DNA from: Caprimulgus europaeus
Taxonomy: Eukaryota; Chordata; Aves; Caprimulgiformes; Caprimulgidae
Assembly (NCBI GenBank): GCA_907165065.1
Contig: OU015523.1
Span: forward strand, 18,413,834 to 18,477,833
Reading direction: 5' to 3'
Length of the DNA stretch: 64,000 nucleotides
Part shown: one piece after another, positions 47,529 through 60,600 of the stretch
Layout of the letters: each line of letters starts with the position of its first letter
Numbering within the stretch: position 1 is the first letter of the stretch
The notes under the pieces: model-generated
Databases searched by the model: none
The model's input: the letters and a program-made list of their open reading frames with translations, nothing else
Told to the model about the DNA's origin: nothing
Translations under genes and position numbers: made by a program

Positions 47529-50500
47529 CGTGAGCCATCCACATGTAGTTCCAGCACGAAACACCAAAGAGGGTAAAGTATTACAGTTTGAGTAATGAGA
47601 TAAATATGAAGAAACTAAAACATAGGTGGGCCACTGTGGGAAAAAAAATCTTTTCAGTGACATTTATTAGCTGTGGAACTCTGTCTACAGGAGATGGTGA
47701 GAGCCAGTTCTGGAGCCATTTGAAACAGTGCTGCTTTTAAAAGAAGTACAGAATTGCTGAATATAGCAAAAGGAGTGTGCCTTCTTTGGTCCCAAAAGAC
47801 TATTAAAACAATGGACTTTTCCACTTCTACTCCCATGATTTTTATGACAGTATGCAAAATTTGGAGAATAATAATGAACAACTAGCTCATGGGAAAATTA
47901 TTGCTGATGACTGATGATCCATGGGCATGTTCATGTTTCAGATGCCTGTAGTGAGCCTTTGTCAATAGTGTGGAAGCTGGTGTCATCACCCCTGATATTT
48001 TTCTCCTTCCTCATCTCATTTGCCACAGTACATCAGTGAATGCTGGTGGTCACAAAGTACCTGATTATTGTGGAAAGACAGAGAAACTGATCACTCAGTC
48101 TCTCAGCAGGTCAGTACCTGAGACTATCAGGCTGAAAGTTTGCAACTCAGGACCTGGTATCTAACCATTGCTTGGTATCCAGGAATTATCTGACTGAATT
48201 AATTGAGGCCATCACTCAAGACAATGTTCAAAGACATTCTGTGGATGGACTTTAAGTGACTGCTGCACTTAATGATGTATTTTACAGATGATAATTTCTA
48301 GGTCAGAATACTCTGTAAGCATGGCTAGTACAGTGATGTAGGGACAGTGGGATGGCAGGGTAGGATAAGAAGGTAGTTGACAATGGTCAGCTAAAATTGT
48401 GCCGGGCATCTCATGTTTTGGAGGCTTGCTGGGCACACCAGAAACACTAAAAAGCAGAGAAGTGCCATTTCTGTGAAGGAGGCGATAAGCTTTCTGTTTT
48501 TCCAAGAGTGATCCCCAGCTGGTTGTGTTACTTTAAGTTGTCCTGTACTAGTATTGGAAAGGCCCAGGCTCTTCATTAACAGTTAATTAAGCCACAGTGG
48601 CCTTTCCTTCCCATTAGGGGTTGCATTCATTTGTAGATTTAGTTAAAGGGATTCTGTCAAGTTGGTTAGGCTTATAATGTGACTGATCTTTACAGCTGCA
48701 TAGTCCAGCAGGAAATGCCCAGAATGCACCCCCAGGGCTCTGTCTGTCTCTCTAAACTAAACCCCATCCTTCAAAAAGCACAGAACTGCTATTTTTTTAA
48801 GCCACATTTTATAGCCCCGGGTGTGAGTTAGGATGTGATGGATGCTTACAGGCTGCAGCCTTGTGCTCTGAGCGCAAGAACTAGCCGGTATTTACACACG
48901 TGTGGTAGGCAGGCTGAGCCGATGTTTGCCTCTCTTGTAAGTACAGTGAAATACTTGAATGGGAGTGTCTGAAAAATAACCCTGCAAATGGATGTAAGAG
49001 ATGCAGTAGACACGATTTTATTACTGGGAGAGCAAGTGAGTTTTCAGACAGGTAGCTAGGTGGTGGTTCCATCCAGGCTGGGGTGAGAAGGGCAGAGGTT
49101 CAGAAGATGTGTCACTCAAATGGATTATCCACTAACCATGCTGGCCAGGGTTGGAGCAGCAGGCAGGGAGTACATTTTCTCTTCCCTTGTGCAGCTGGTT
49201 AATGCTGGCAGAGAAGTGGCCATATAGCTGCCTCTTTTGCAGAAGTTCATACTTCTTATGCCTCCATATGCCAGTTGCATAAAAATATTAAAATAATAAA
49301 AAGCCTAAAGAGTTAGATATTCAAAAGTTAAGAAATCCCAGAATTAAAGTTGTCCACTTGAGTTTAGCTCAACCTTTTTTAGAAGTGTGTTACAATGTTA
49401 GCTTTGCTAGCTTGTTATTCTACTTTTTCACATGTTACCTGCTTCATTCGGTGCACAAAATAAAGGGTGCTTAGGGACTGAATCAGGGTTATATTGATAA
49501 GGAGGTACATACCAATGCAACTTGGGCCTCACTTTTTATAGATGATGGAAGGTGGACAAGAGATTTCATAGTGTCCCAGGTCAGGCAGGTTAAATGATGT
49601 TGAAAAGAGGAAAGCAGGTGTGGGCAGATAAGACCAATGAAGCACTGTGGTAGTGAAACCAGGAGCTTGCCTCACGTTTTGGGCAAGGATTGATGACTTT
49701 GTTCTTATCTGAGTTTCTGATAAGTGATTTTTCCTTCCTCCATGGTACTTGTAGACGTTTCCCTCTTAGTTATTCTGTGCAACATAGCCAGCACAGATAT
49801 TTATTTTTTCCAGCAATAGCCAGTATCCTTGCAGTGTCTGAGCAAGAGCTTACGATTTTAAGCTGTTTCAAATCATGTGCAATTTTAAGTTTGTAATTCA
49901 TTGCAACACTCTCTGCCAACATTTGCTACATGACAGAACAGAAGACTGACTTCTGGTGGTTCTCTGAGGACATTGTGGAAAAATGGGCTTTTTGGGAAGG
50001 CAGAAGTTCATGGTACCAGTACCGGTTTCATGGTACACCGTCTTTGGTACCGGCCAGTTAACACTGTCGTTCTCCTGTGGTGGTGAAGATAACCACATCC
50101 ACTGGAATCCACCACACAAGAAGTGCCATGTGATCAAACATATGAGTGACAATATTGGGTGCCAACAGGACATCTTCCTGTTACTGTGTTAGCCCTTCCT
50201 AACATTTTTTAGGCTACCTCCGTGCCAGCCCACTGACCTAATTTAGTTTGTACCATTTGCATTGGTCTGAGAGGACTGATAATTTCTCTAAGAATCAGTC
50301 TTACACACCACAGAGTTTCAAACTCGATTCTGCTACAAATCCATCTGATGTCATCAGTTATCCTAACCCCGAGGAATCCGGTGGCATAGCACTGTTGTTT
50401 TCCTGGCAGTGTGACAGCAATTAGCTCAGAATGGCCCAGAAAAAATATTTAATAACATAACAGTGGCCAATATGCAGTTCTGGACATTTCTCCCTTAGTC

Positions 50501-53224
50501 TATAAATCAAACAAATAACTTATCAACCCCTTCTAGACATTTTTTTTTTTAATGTATAGGTAGCATGCACATATAGGAAAGCTTCTATGAGGCTTAGCAT
50601 TGTCCTGATGGTTTGCATGAAGTAATGGCTGTTGATGGGGTGGGACACCTGTGCTATCATATAACAACATGACAAGCTTGAAAGAATTTTTCCCCATGAT
50701 AAAATAGCATACTTCATACAAGATCTGTGAATTGTATTTCAAGAGAGGTAAGGGAACTTGTTAAAGGTGGTACAGTGGATCATCGAAAAGAAATAAACAC
50801 TTGCACTCTCCCTTACTTTAGAGGTGTTGCAGTGGATAGCTTATTTTCATAAATAGTGATGTGTAATACCTCTTCCTGTAGAATAAATGTAGGCTGAAAT
50901 ACATTGTAGTAAGTGGTTTTCGATAACTGTAAGAAATCCTGGCCCATGCAGTTCCTGAAATGTGTAGGTATTTCACTGTAAGTGGTAACATCTCATGTTC
51001 ACAACTGGTTTCTGCATGGGACTCTGTCTTAACTGATATGTACCAGAAACTTTCATGTAGATCAATACCAGTTAGAGTTGAGAGACCTAGTAAGGTCTTG
51101 TGATTTTTGTCAGATGTGATATTAGAAACTCAGGAGGCCATACAAAGCAGAACTAATACTTAACATCAGGACTTCTGGGCTGACATAATGGAGTTGGATG
51201 AAGGCCATCCTTGCAATTGGTAACCCCATACTGGTACGTGCCTTCTCCTCCTTCCCAACCCAAAGTGCCCTCCTCACCCTCAGAGGGTGACCTGCTACAG
51301 CAGTTTACAAAAGCTGGCAAGGACAGACCCTTATAAAACTCTTTTCTTTAGTGCCAGTTGTGGCAAAAATAACTTTCAGTATGAAAGCCAAAGCCGAGTG
51401 ATTCAATATTTTATACTTGAATGTAATTTCCTCTTTTGGGCCAAATGGCTTACCACATCATCAGCACGTTTGTTCTTTGTACACATGGTTTTTTGAGATG
51501 GAAGCATATCTAGAGTAACTGTTATCTATTAGAAGCTGAATCTCTTTTTTCCTGGCTTGTTCAACAGCCTACTTTTAGGGGATTTACATTCCTCTCATCT
51601 TTATTTTCCTATCACTGTGTGGAAAAAATACATAGGAAATTATGAGTGACAGGTAAAAGTTAGCAAAGAACAGATCTCAAAGCCAGTGGCACCCTTAAAG
51701 CAGACTATTGTATACTCCATAAAGAGTCCTGCATGGATACTGAGACAACCTGATAGCTTTGGTTCATGGGCTTTAAAATGAGATAATCAGTGATATAATC
51801 ATTGGAGCACAACTCTGTCATGACTTCACCCTCTTCATTGACTTCTGACTTCAACAAAATAGTACCATCTAATGATTCACCAGAAGTTCATTTGCAGGCT
51901 GACACGACATCCCTATTTATTCTGCAGGTTTAATGGGAATGATTCCTTTATACAGAATTATTCTGCTCTGCGTGTGTGTGCACATGTACTTTCCTGGCTC
52001 ATCTCGGTGGCTCCTTTTGAACTAAACGAGACTGTAAGTCAGACACAGTGGAAAGAAAGAATATCTCTGCTTCCAAATGATTGTTCTTTAATAGTCAAGA
52101 GGGCTCTGAAAACACTTCTTTCCTGGATTAGCCTAATGCTTAATTAACGAAAAAGAAATCAGTCAGATTTGCCTATAAAGGTTTCTCTCAAACTTCTTAA
52201 TTACAGAAAAATATCTCTTTAAGAACAATTACAGATTTTAGTGAGTGCAAAAAAGGATTATATATGCTGCCTTTAAAAAAAAAAAAATTCTTTGACTGAA
52301 CAGACTGCCTTATACAAACAGGAATGTTACAAATAAGCACCCTGTAGCCTGTCTGGAGAGAGCTGCTGCAAGTCTGACTGTAAAGGGATTTTTTATTCCC
52401 AAGTCAAAAAGAGATGAGGCATTCTGAAGTGAAAAGATTTTTCCTGCTCAGTGTTTTATTATTCCTTCTTTATTCTGAAAAGGTTACTTGTTTAATGATA
52501 TTGTATGTTTTTAAGTTTCTTTATGTCAGTGCAAATATTGTTTGACAGTAGCCGAGACTATGCAATGTGTAATCACATCAAAAGTCACATTTGGGTATGC
52601 CTGTGTCTGTGAATTTGTCTTGCACACGTGCCTGTATTCAACCATCTCTGTGTATGTTTCTTATTTGCAAAATGGCTTATTCACACTTTTGACAAAACAA
52701 TCCCCTATATTTATTCTAAACTGTACTTCTGCAGATCTTTAGAGCAGAATCTATAATTTCTAAATAGGAACATTTGTTAAAAAAATCTATGAACTGAAAT
52801 GTATGAAAATATGTGTTCAAGATAAGTTTGTGTGATCTTCCTGTCATTCTTAGCTCCATTCACTTTAATGATTAATTGGAACATCTGTTGTGTCTTTCTT
52901 TTGTAAAATTACTGACCAACGTTTAATGTTAAACCGAGTTTAGATCAGGGTGTTTAACTGTAGTGTAGTAGCTGAAAACATTTTAAGAAACATCACAACC
53001 TGAATCCTCTAAGTGACTAAGTTTGGGATTTGAGAATTAATACAGAGACTTTGATAATTTGAGAGGACTGCAGATCAGGAACCTGTGGACCAGAGAAGAA
53101 AACCAGAAGCAGTTGCAATGATTTTGTACTAAGGATGTGACAAAACCTCTACGTAGGATACTGCAAAGGTTACTCCTGAAGTGCCATGTTTGATTTTGGT
53201 ATTGACCCAGGGAATTAAGTTGGA
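47529..53224. other. Gene-free stretch
   Basis: No supported exon. There is a motif-dense stretch around 52,080-52,200 with GGATTAGCCTAATGCTTAAT (OTX/PITX and homeodomain-like cores) and a 13-base A run at 52,275-52,287. The open frame at 49,983-50,192 lies in a patch with several GGTACC/TACCGG palindromes and no recognised domain. Confidence 0.4.
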
Positions 53225-53530
53225 ATATTGAAGAAAGTATGAAGAATAGAAAGAAAGGAGAAGTCTGGAAAATGTGCCTTAAAATGGGAGACTAAAAGAG
53301 CTTATTTTGATTAGCCTATGAAAGGGAACATTAATGGATAAAGTAATCGTGATCAGCAGATGTCTCCAAAGGAGAAGATGTATGTCATTCCGAGATCTTT
53401 AATCTAGCTGATGAGCGTATAATTAGATGTGGCATCTGGAAACTGAGGTTAGAAAAATACAGATTTGAAAAAAACATACAACTTCTCAACCATGAGTGTA
53501 CTTAACTACCAAACGGTTTATCAAGGGAAA
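53225..53530 (+). mobile_element. Ancient CR1-type LINE internal 3' fragment
   Basis: Matches, with many changes, the older CR1 stretch upstream of the tail: GAGACTAAAAGAGCTTATTT, TTCCGAGATCTTTAATCTAG, TCTGGAAACTGAGGTTAGAA, and CATGAGTGTACTTAACTACC before TTTATCAAGGG. The 3' end is not recognisable beyond about 53,530. Confidence 0.65.
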
Positions 53531-54336
53531 AGCTAAACTTGTAATGGTCTGCAGACTTCAAATGGAGAATGTGTGTCTGTTTTAAAGTTAATTTCCAGAC
53601 CAATGCCAAGTTGCTGGGCAATTCCTTCATGAAAGCCTTCTCCAGGTCATGGAAATTGGAATCCTTCACTAGCTTCAATAAAGGACATTATATCAGTAAG
53701 GAAACAAATTTTGGAGTGAAGATGTGTTTTGCACTACAACAGATTAAATGGTAACAGTCCTTCTGGTTTTAACATCTATGAATTGTCACAAGAAACAAAT
53801 TGAGAGGTACATCTTTAAGTTTAATTTTTTTCAGTTACTTTTACATAATTTTTCAGACCTAACCCTTTACATACGAAGTATTTTTGAAGAAAGCACTGTC
53901 CATTTTGTGGGGCAGCGAAGAAACGTTTCCCATTTTTAAGTATTTCTTGTAAATTTTCATCACTGTTTAGTACTCACTTGATCTGAAATATGATGTGGGG
54001 AAAATAACTGATACGGCTTTCAGTGCTACAGTGAATTTCTGTTTTGGCTGATCAACTGAAGCATCTTTGATAGAAATTAATCATACTGGCAGTGCATCAC
54101 ATCCTGATGGCCTATGCTATGTATGGGCCTGGCCTATCAGTCTTCAGTTCCCAAACCCCTCCAGAGCCAGTGCAAATTTAATGCTGTATTTACTGATGTG
54201 CACTTAATCCTATAGGCTTCCTTCCTGCTGAGTCAATGGCATAGGGAAAGGCATGGGGTAGCAAGAATGCTGGACTCAAAGCCTGGTTCTTCCATTCATT
54301 TATTGTATAAATGAAACTGTGTCCCACTGTGTCCTC

Positions 54337-54711
54337 ATAGGTAAGCTTAGGAAGTGTGGGTTAGATGGGTGCACAGTGAGGTGGATTGAGAACTGGCTGA
54401 ATGGTGGAGTTCAGAAGGTTGTGATCAGTGGTGCAGAGTCTAGTTGGAAGCCTGTAGCTAGTGATGTCCTCAGGGTCAGTACTGGGTCTGGTCTTGTTCA
54501 ACATACTCATCAGTGGCCTAGATGAAGGGACAGTGTATCCTCAGCCATTTTGCTGATGTCATGAAACTGGCTGATACACCAGAAGGCTTGGCTGCCATTC
54601 AGCGAGACTTAGGCAGGCTGGAGAGCTGGCTGAAGAGGAAAAAATGGGGTGCATTAAGACAACTGTGGCCAGCAGGTCAAGGGAATTTCTCCTCCCTCCC
54701 TACTGTGCACT
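54337..54711 (+). mobile_element. CR1 LINE, 5' portion (split by LTR)
   Basis: Contains the end of CR1 ORF2 and the start of its 3' region: AGGAAGTGTGGGTTAGATGG, GTGGATTGAGAACTGGCTGA, GTCAGTACTGGGTCTGG and CTGATACACCAGAAGGC. An internal deletion joins 'GCTGAAGAGGAAA' to 'GGGGTGCATTAAGACAACTG', skipping a few hundred consensus bases. The element continues at 55,310 after an inserted solo LTR. Confidence 0.9.
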
Positions 54712-55309
54712 TGTGGTGGTTTCACTCCTTTGACTTGCAGCCAAACACAGTCGCTCTCTCACTTTCCCCACTCCCAGAAAATAGAGGAGAGAATTGGAAG
54801 GGTAAAAGTAAGAAAACTTGTGAGTTGAGATAAAAACAATCTCATAATTAAAATAAAATTATAATGATAATTATAATAACAGTAATAACAGAATATACAC
54901 ATGAGCGATGCCCAGTGCGATTGCTCACCCCCTGCTGACCGATGCCCAGCCCGTCCCAGTGATTGCAGAGCTGAGACAGTCCCGAAACCAAAACCACAAT
55001 CCTGGAAGAGTGAGCCCGAGTGACCCCTGAGAGAATACTCCTGCTTTCTTGTCAGCCCTGGTTAATTTACTGACATGATGGGATATGATCTGGAATATTT
55101 CATTGGCACATCCAAATGCCCATTTTGGGTTTTGCTATTCACTGCGCCTCTCCCTCCCAGTTCTAATGCAGCTGTGAGCTCCAGCAGCATCTAATAACAT
55201 TAGTACTGCTATCAACATTCTTCTCATAACAAATCCCACACTGAAACTAAAACACAGCTATTCTAAATAAGAAGAAGAAAATTAACTCTAGCCTAGTGAA
55301 ACCAGGACA
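54712..55309 (-). mobile_element. Solo LTR of an avian endogenous retrovirus
   Basis: Read on the minus strand the 598-base element starts TGTCCTGGTTTCACTAGG, followed by AGAGTTAATTTTCTTC, and ends ...GAAACCACCACA, giving TG...CA termini. It sits inside a CR1 with flanks GCACT (54,707-54,711) and GCCCT (55,310-55,314), an imperfect 5-base target duplication. Known: avian LTRs starting TGTCCTGGTTTC and including a 'GGCTGGGCATCGGTC' block and an internal ATT-rich stretch are widespread; a 5-base duplication is usual for ERVL-type elements. No gag, pol or env is present, so it is the product of LTR-LTR recombination. The family assignment is from memory of consensus features. Confidence 0.85.
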
Positions 55310-55832
55310 GCCCTAGTAAGGCTGCATCTGGATTCCTGTGTCCAGTTCTGGGCTCCACAGTTCAAGAAAGACCAGGAACTACTGTAGAGAGTCCAGTGGA
55401 GGCCTACAGAGATGATGAGAGGACTGGTGCACCTCTCTACTGAAGAAAGGCTGAGAGACCTGAGTCTGTTTAGTCTGGAGAAGAGAAGACTGAGAGGGGT
55501 TCTTATTAATGTCTATAAATACCTAAAGGACAGGTGTCGAGAGGATGGGGCCAGACTCTCTTCAGTGGTGCTCAGTGACAGAACAAGGGGCAATGGGCAT
55601 AAACTGGAACACAGGAAGTTCCATCTGAAGATGAGGAGCCCTGGAACTGCCCAGAGAGGTTGTGGAGTCTCCTTCTCTGGAGAGATTCAAAAGCCTCTTG
55701 GATATGATCCTGTGCAACCTGCTTTAGATGTAGCAGCGTTGGCAGGGGGGTTGGACTGGATCATCTCCAGAGGTCCCTGCTAACCCTGACCGTTCTGTGA
55801 TTCTGTGAATCTGTGATTCTATATTTCTGTGA
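55310..55832 (+). mobile_element. CR1 LINE 3' portion (continues after LTR)
   Basis: Continues the 54,337-54,711 CR1: GCATCTGGATTCCTGTGTCC, GGAGAAGAGAAGACTGAGAG, ATTAATGTCTATAAATACCT, GATCATCTCCAGAGGTCCC, then ATTCTGTGA octamers to about 55,832. A second small deletion removes the 'TTCTTTACTGTGAGGG' block near 55,640. The open frame at 55,412-55,783 is a repeat by-product. Confidence 0.95.
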
Positions 55833-57324
55833 TAAGCAACTACAACAGTTGTGTCCTGAGTGGTTTTGATTCCTTTAATGGCCATGCCACTTGCTCAGGC
55901 TGCTTTTGGTTCACAAAAGCTGAGAAAGTATGTACTTTATATTTCCTCATCTTGCTCTCATGATCACATGATATTGTGGTGACAGCACCTGAATCTGTTC
56001 ATGGGCTTCATAAAATACAGAAAACATCATTGTAACACAGCTGAAATGAAGTATGGAAAAAAAAAAATCATTTTATGTCTCTCCAATTCTAGAGTTTCAG
56101 TCTACAATGCTTATAAACTACTGCAGTGTCCAATTGAAGATGTCTAGTCAGAGAAGGTTTGGGTTTTATTGCTTTTTTTAAACCTTAGGAATATCATGCA
56201 TACAAGCCTTGTTTTTCATGCTTGCTAAAAATCTTCACTAGAAAGACTCAGAGATGCTAATTAAAAATTCTTAACAGAAAAAAATATGTGGAATTGTTAA
56301 CTAAAGACCTTGCATTTGAGCAATGAACAGAGCAGAGGTACAGCAAGCTGTAGTCAAACCTAGTGTTCAGGCATCTTTTCTCTCCCTTGTTCTTCTGTCT
56401 CATCATCATCAGAAAAAGATTCAAGGCAAATGGATGCAGTGCCAAACACAAGCTAGTGGTCCGGTTTGTAGGGGGTGTGAGGAAACCCCACTTTGAGCCC
56501 ACATCCAGAAACACAGAAGCTGAAGTACTCTGTCCAGACAGTGATGAACCATACTGTGCTATCTGTGAGCTGCATAGAAAGTTTTAAATCCATAGCAGTC
56601 AGCAGAAGGGGATGTTGTGACACATCAAGTTGTCAAACCTGACACAATGTGTTGTAGGAGAGATTACTACTCCCAAAGTAGGCAGGCAATAGTTCCAAAC
56701 CTGTCTTTGTCTTTCCCCTCATGTGTAAATAATGAAAGCTGTTGTCTGTCTGTCTTTGTACCTGTTCATGTCTTGTAATCTGGTTTTACCGGACATCATT
56801 TTTGTTTGGTGCTTGATCCTTTGTTCCCCACTCAAGAGGGAATGTTCTGTTGAAAAGGCTTATATGCCTTTCTCAACTTAGAGCAAGGTGAGCATCCTTC
56901 CCTATTACTCTCACAAAGTTTTACTCCATCCTAGCACTCTGTGCTGACTGATCTGTCAGCTGCTCCTGTTGTGCTGGTGGCTACCTCCCACTCACTTCTC
57001 CTGTGCTTCAGGTCTTGTCTTAGAGGAGAATCCGTGACTTGTAGAGTCCTGATGGAACAGAGCCACAGTAAAGGTGGCGCAAGGGGAGTTACCAGGAATG
57101 CTCTGTCCTGTGAGTTTTCTCTGTGGGAGTCCTCATGCACTAAACTCCACTACTTACAGTCCATTTTCTTTCCTCTGCTCCTCATTACTTGCTTGGCTCC
57201 CTAAAGCTGGCATCCAATTGATTAACAGGAGCAATGAATGAATGCAACAAGGTAGAAAGGGCAGTGGCAAGTCTCATAACTTCTCACAGGAGGATGCTCT
57301 GTGGGATGAAAGAGGAGGAAGTGA
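55833..57324. other. Gene-free stretch
   Basis: No supported exon, repeat or RNA gene recognised. Confidence 0.4.
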
Positions 57325-57630
57325 TTGATGGGGACAGATTTTTTATCAGGGCCTGTAATGATAGAACAAGGAGTAATGGTTTTAAACTAAAAGAGGGGAG
57401 ACTTAGACTAGATGTAAGGAGGAAATTTTTTAGAATGAGGGTGGTGAAACCCTGTCCCAGGTCGCCCAGAGAGGTGGTTGAAGCCCCATCCCTGGAAACA
57501 TTCAAGATCAGGCTGGACGGGGCTCTGAGCAACCTGATGTAGTTGAAGATGTCCCTGCTCACTGCAGGGGGCTTGGACTAGATGGCCTTTAAAAGTCTCT
57601 TCCAACCCAAACCATTCTGTGATTCTATGA
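57325..57630 (+). mobile_element. CR1 LINE 3' fragment
   Basis: Contains ATCAGGGCCTGTAATGATAG, TTTTAAACTAAAAGAGGGGA, GAGCAACCTGATGTAGTTG, GACTAGATGGCCTTTAAAAG and a terminal ATTCTATGA octamer tail. This is a third CR1 subgroup in the window, distinguished by the 'GTTGAAGATGTCCCTGCTCA' segment. Confidence 0.95.
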
Positions 57631-60600
57631 AATCACAACAGGGAGCTGTCTGCTAAGGTATGGAAAAAAGGAAACCAAGGTACTCAGGAAACAGTTTACC
57701 TGATGCTCCCTCACACTATCATGGCAGCCTTGACTGTTCTATCTTACCATGTGAACACATTCAAAACCCTTATGCATCCTGCAGAAGTCCGAGTGAGAGC
57801 ACAGTGTCCCTCTGGGGCTGCCAGCTCCAGGGCAGGCTGAACGCCTGTGGAGCATGATGGTGCAGGGAGTTCTGACCAGTATTTATCTGGAGTATAGACT
57901 TCCATTTTAGTCAAATGAGAAGGGCTTTGATGGGCAGTCTCTGGCACCTGCTTCCTCCCATTTTTTCATTTCTCTTGTCTTTGCTCTAAATCTGTGAATC
58001 CAAGTGAGACAAATTTCCTCATGACACCCTTAATTTGTTTGGTCTTTTGCCAGAAATATGTTTCTTCCTACACATACAGAGTGACTGCAAGGCCATTTGC
58101 TCTGCTGAAGCTGAAGTGCTGCCCTCAACAGACACTTAGGTAGAATCATGCTCCTTTCTTTCCCGCACCCTCTAGCACACCCAGCACTTACATAGCACAT
58201 ATCATAGAAAAAGATCCTTTTCAGTGGGGGAACAGGAATACATAGATGCTTCCTTCTTTGTCCTTTCTTTTGTCTAACCATCCCCTCAGATGTTTTGGAT
58301 TCTGTGGTTCACATATAACCAGATAATACTTTTATTTTTGTACAACAGGAAAGAAAGGGATTTTGAAAATGGACATGTAACAGTTCCTTAGGTCTGCTGC
58401 TTATCAAATATTTCCTGGCAACTCTCTCTAATCACTTATCCCTCACTCAGATTTTCTCTCTGAAGTAATTGAAGCCTGATGTTTTATAATCAGTTTTACT
58501 TTTATTTGGTAAAGTTCAGAAGACCCTTTAGTAGAAATCATTTGATTTGGTAAAACCAGCTATGGTTGGGCACACTGCAAGTAACACCCCTACAGCCCTA
58601 ATAATCAAGCATGCAGTATAAATGAACTCCCTCAGTTCACTCATTATTAAAAGTCTTCTCCCCATCTACAACAACCAAAACCCACTCAATTTTACTCTGC
58701 CCCCCCCCCCCCCCCCCCCCCCTCCGCAAGGGGTATTTGTCACTGTGTACCCTCTTTCTTTAATTAAAAAGTTTTATAGTGAAGACACTATATAACTACA
58801 TTCCTTATTTTTCAAAGGAGTACAGGGCCAGATTCTTATAGCCAGTTAGATGTTTAAATAGCATTGTATATGTAACTCATAATCTCCTGATGCTACCTAT
58901 GGTGATGAGATATATTCTGGTTGTTTCTGCTTTTAGAATGGTTTTTGAAAGATCTCAAACTAAGCACATCGTACTTACTAGCTATCTTTATTCCCTGTGG
59001 TTCACTTTCTTCAAATATAGAACCTTTCTACTATTGCAGTCTAAAGCTGAGACCTCACCCTGATGAACTGAAGAAACTTGTGCTGATAAGATGTCATCTT
59101 TGCCTAGGTACTGATCTGATTTTACAGACTGTATTCCTTTTGCAACTTTCTGAATGTTTGGTAAGACAACCATTAAACCACCCTATGCATACTATGGTTT
59201 AAAGCTTTAAAATTTAGGAGACATAGCTCAGGGTTTTTCTGGTTTTGTCCTCATCTTGCTTCCAGCCTGATAGGAAAGATTATATTGCTTTTCCCATTGA
59301 GGCATGCCTGAGAAGCATGTGAGTTCTTACAATCCCAAGCAAGCCTGAGGCCAGTAGCAGAGGAGTGTGTTAGTTTTCTGCCCTTATCCAGTGACTCCAA
59401 CATCATTCTTCATCCTCTCAAAGCATTTCACTGGCATTGCCTACACTTGTGGTATGTGTTTTGATTCTGTGTGATATCATGCCAAGATACTGCAATGTTC
59501 AGGTTTTATTCAGTTATGCCCACATAAGGTTCAGTATTGTCATCTGGAATTAGAGTGCATATTCCTGTATAAATGGTCTCACTACAGAATTATTTATGGT
59601 CCCATCTTTTTTTTTTTTGGCACTTTTATTTAGAATAAAATAAAACAAAACAGAAGGAGGATAATCTGTTTATGTATTTAACATAGTGTAATATTCACAT
59701 AAAACCTATATTGGCTGACTTATGGCATAATGTGGATTTTTAAAGGCAAATCCCTGTAAAATTGCCCGGCCAAAGGCAAAAGGTTTCTTTTGGCTAAGAA
59801 GGGGGTTTTTTTCACACCTTTAAAATGTGAGGAATTTTGTGTATAGTTTGTGAGTGCTTTGATAAAAGTGTAAATGTAACTCATTCTTGTAACCACCTTG
59901 CCCTCAGTTGTTGTGGTGGTGTGGGCATTCAGACAGTGTGTTTCCATCCAGCCAACCTGCCAGGCTAAATTCCTCTTACTTCTTGCTGATGAATACAGTG
60001 AGCTTTTTTCTTCTGCTCTTATGTCTTGATTTTGTGTCTGAGGTGGACAAGTTTATCTGTGCTTCCAGGGAAAAAAGACCATCCACTCTTACAATTATGA
60101 TCAAAGTTTTATCTGTTTGACACCTGTGACTTTTTCCCCAGGGTGAGATTCCTCCTGAGAGAGCAGTTTAATCTGGACCACTTCTTGTTCAGATACCACA
60201 CTTCTGGGACATGGGTCAAGGCAGCTTTTTGTTTTTCTCTTCTATTTTTTTCCCCCTATTACTCTTTTCACTGTTCCTGGCTTTGCTTATGCTGAAGCTC
60301 CAAGCACCAAAATTTTTAACTAGTGTCTTTCCAGGGCATTTGTCTGTCCTAGAATAGCATAATGAGTAATTTCTGTGACCTTTAAAGAATTCAATTTAAT
60401 CAGTGTCCCTGTTTGGCTATGTGGTGGAGACAATGTCTTCCTTTTCATGGATAATTGCCACAATTTTTCTGAAAGGAAACCAGAATCTTCTGCTTTTTAA
60501 GAGTGCCATGCCTGCTGAAATGCCTCTTTGCTTAATCTCTGATAGTTGCTGTTGTGATGTCTGGCAGTCCATCTAGCTGCCAAGTCCATGTAGTGATTAA

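Noticed and set aside
49983-50192. 69-codon frame in a patch with GGTACC/TACCGG palindromes
   Set aside because: No family match that I recognise and no splice or promoter evidence; palindromes are short.
55412-55783. 123-codon plus-strand frame
   Set aside because: Lies entirely in the CR1 3' region, which is non-coding in intact elements.
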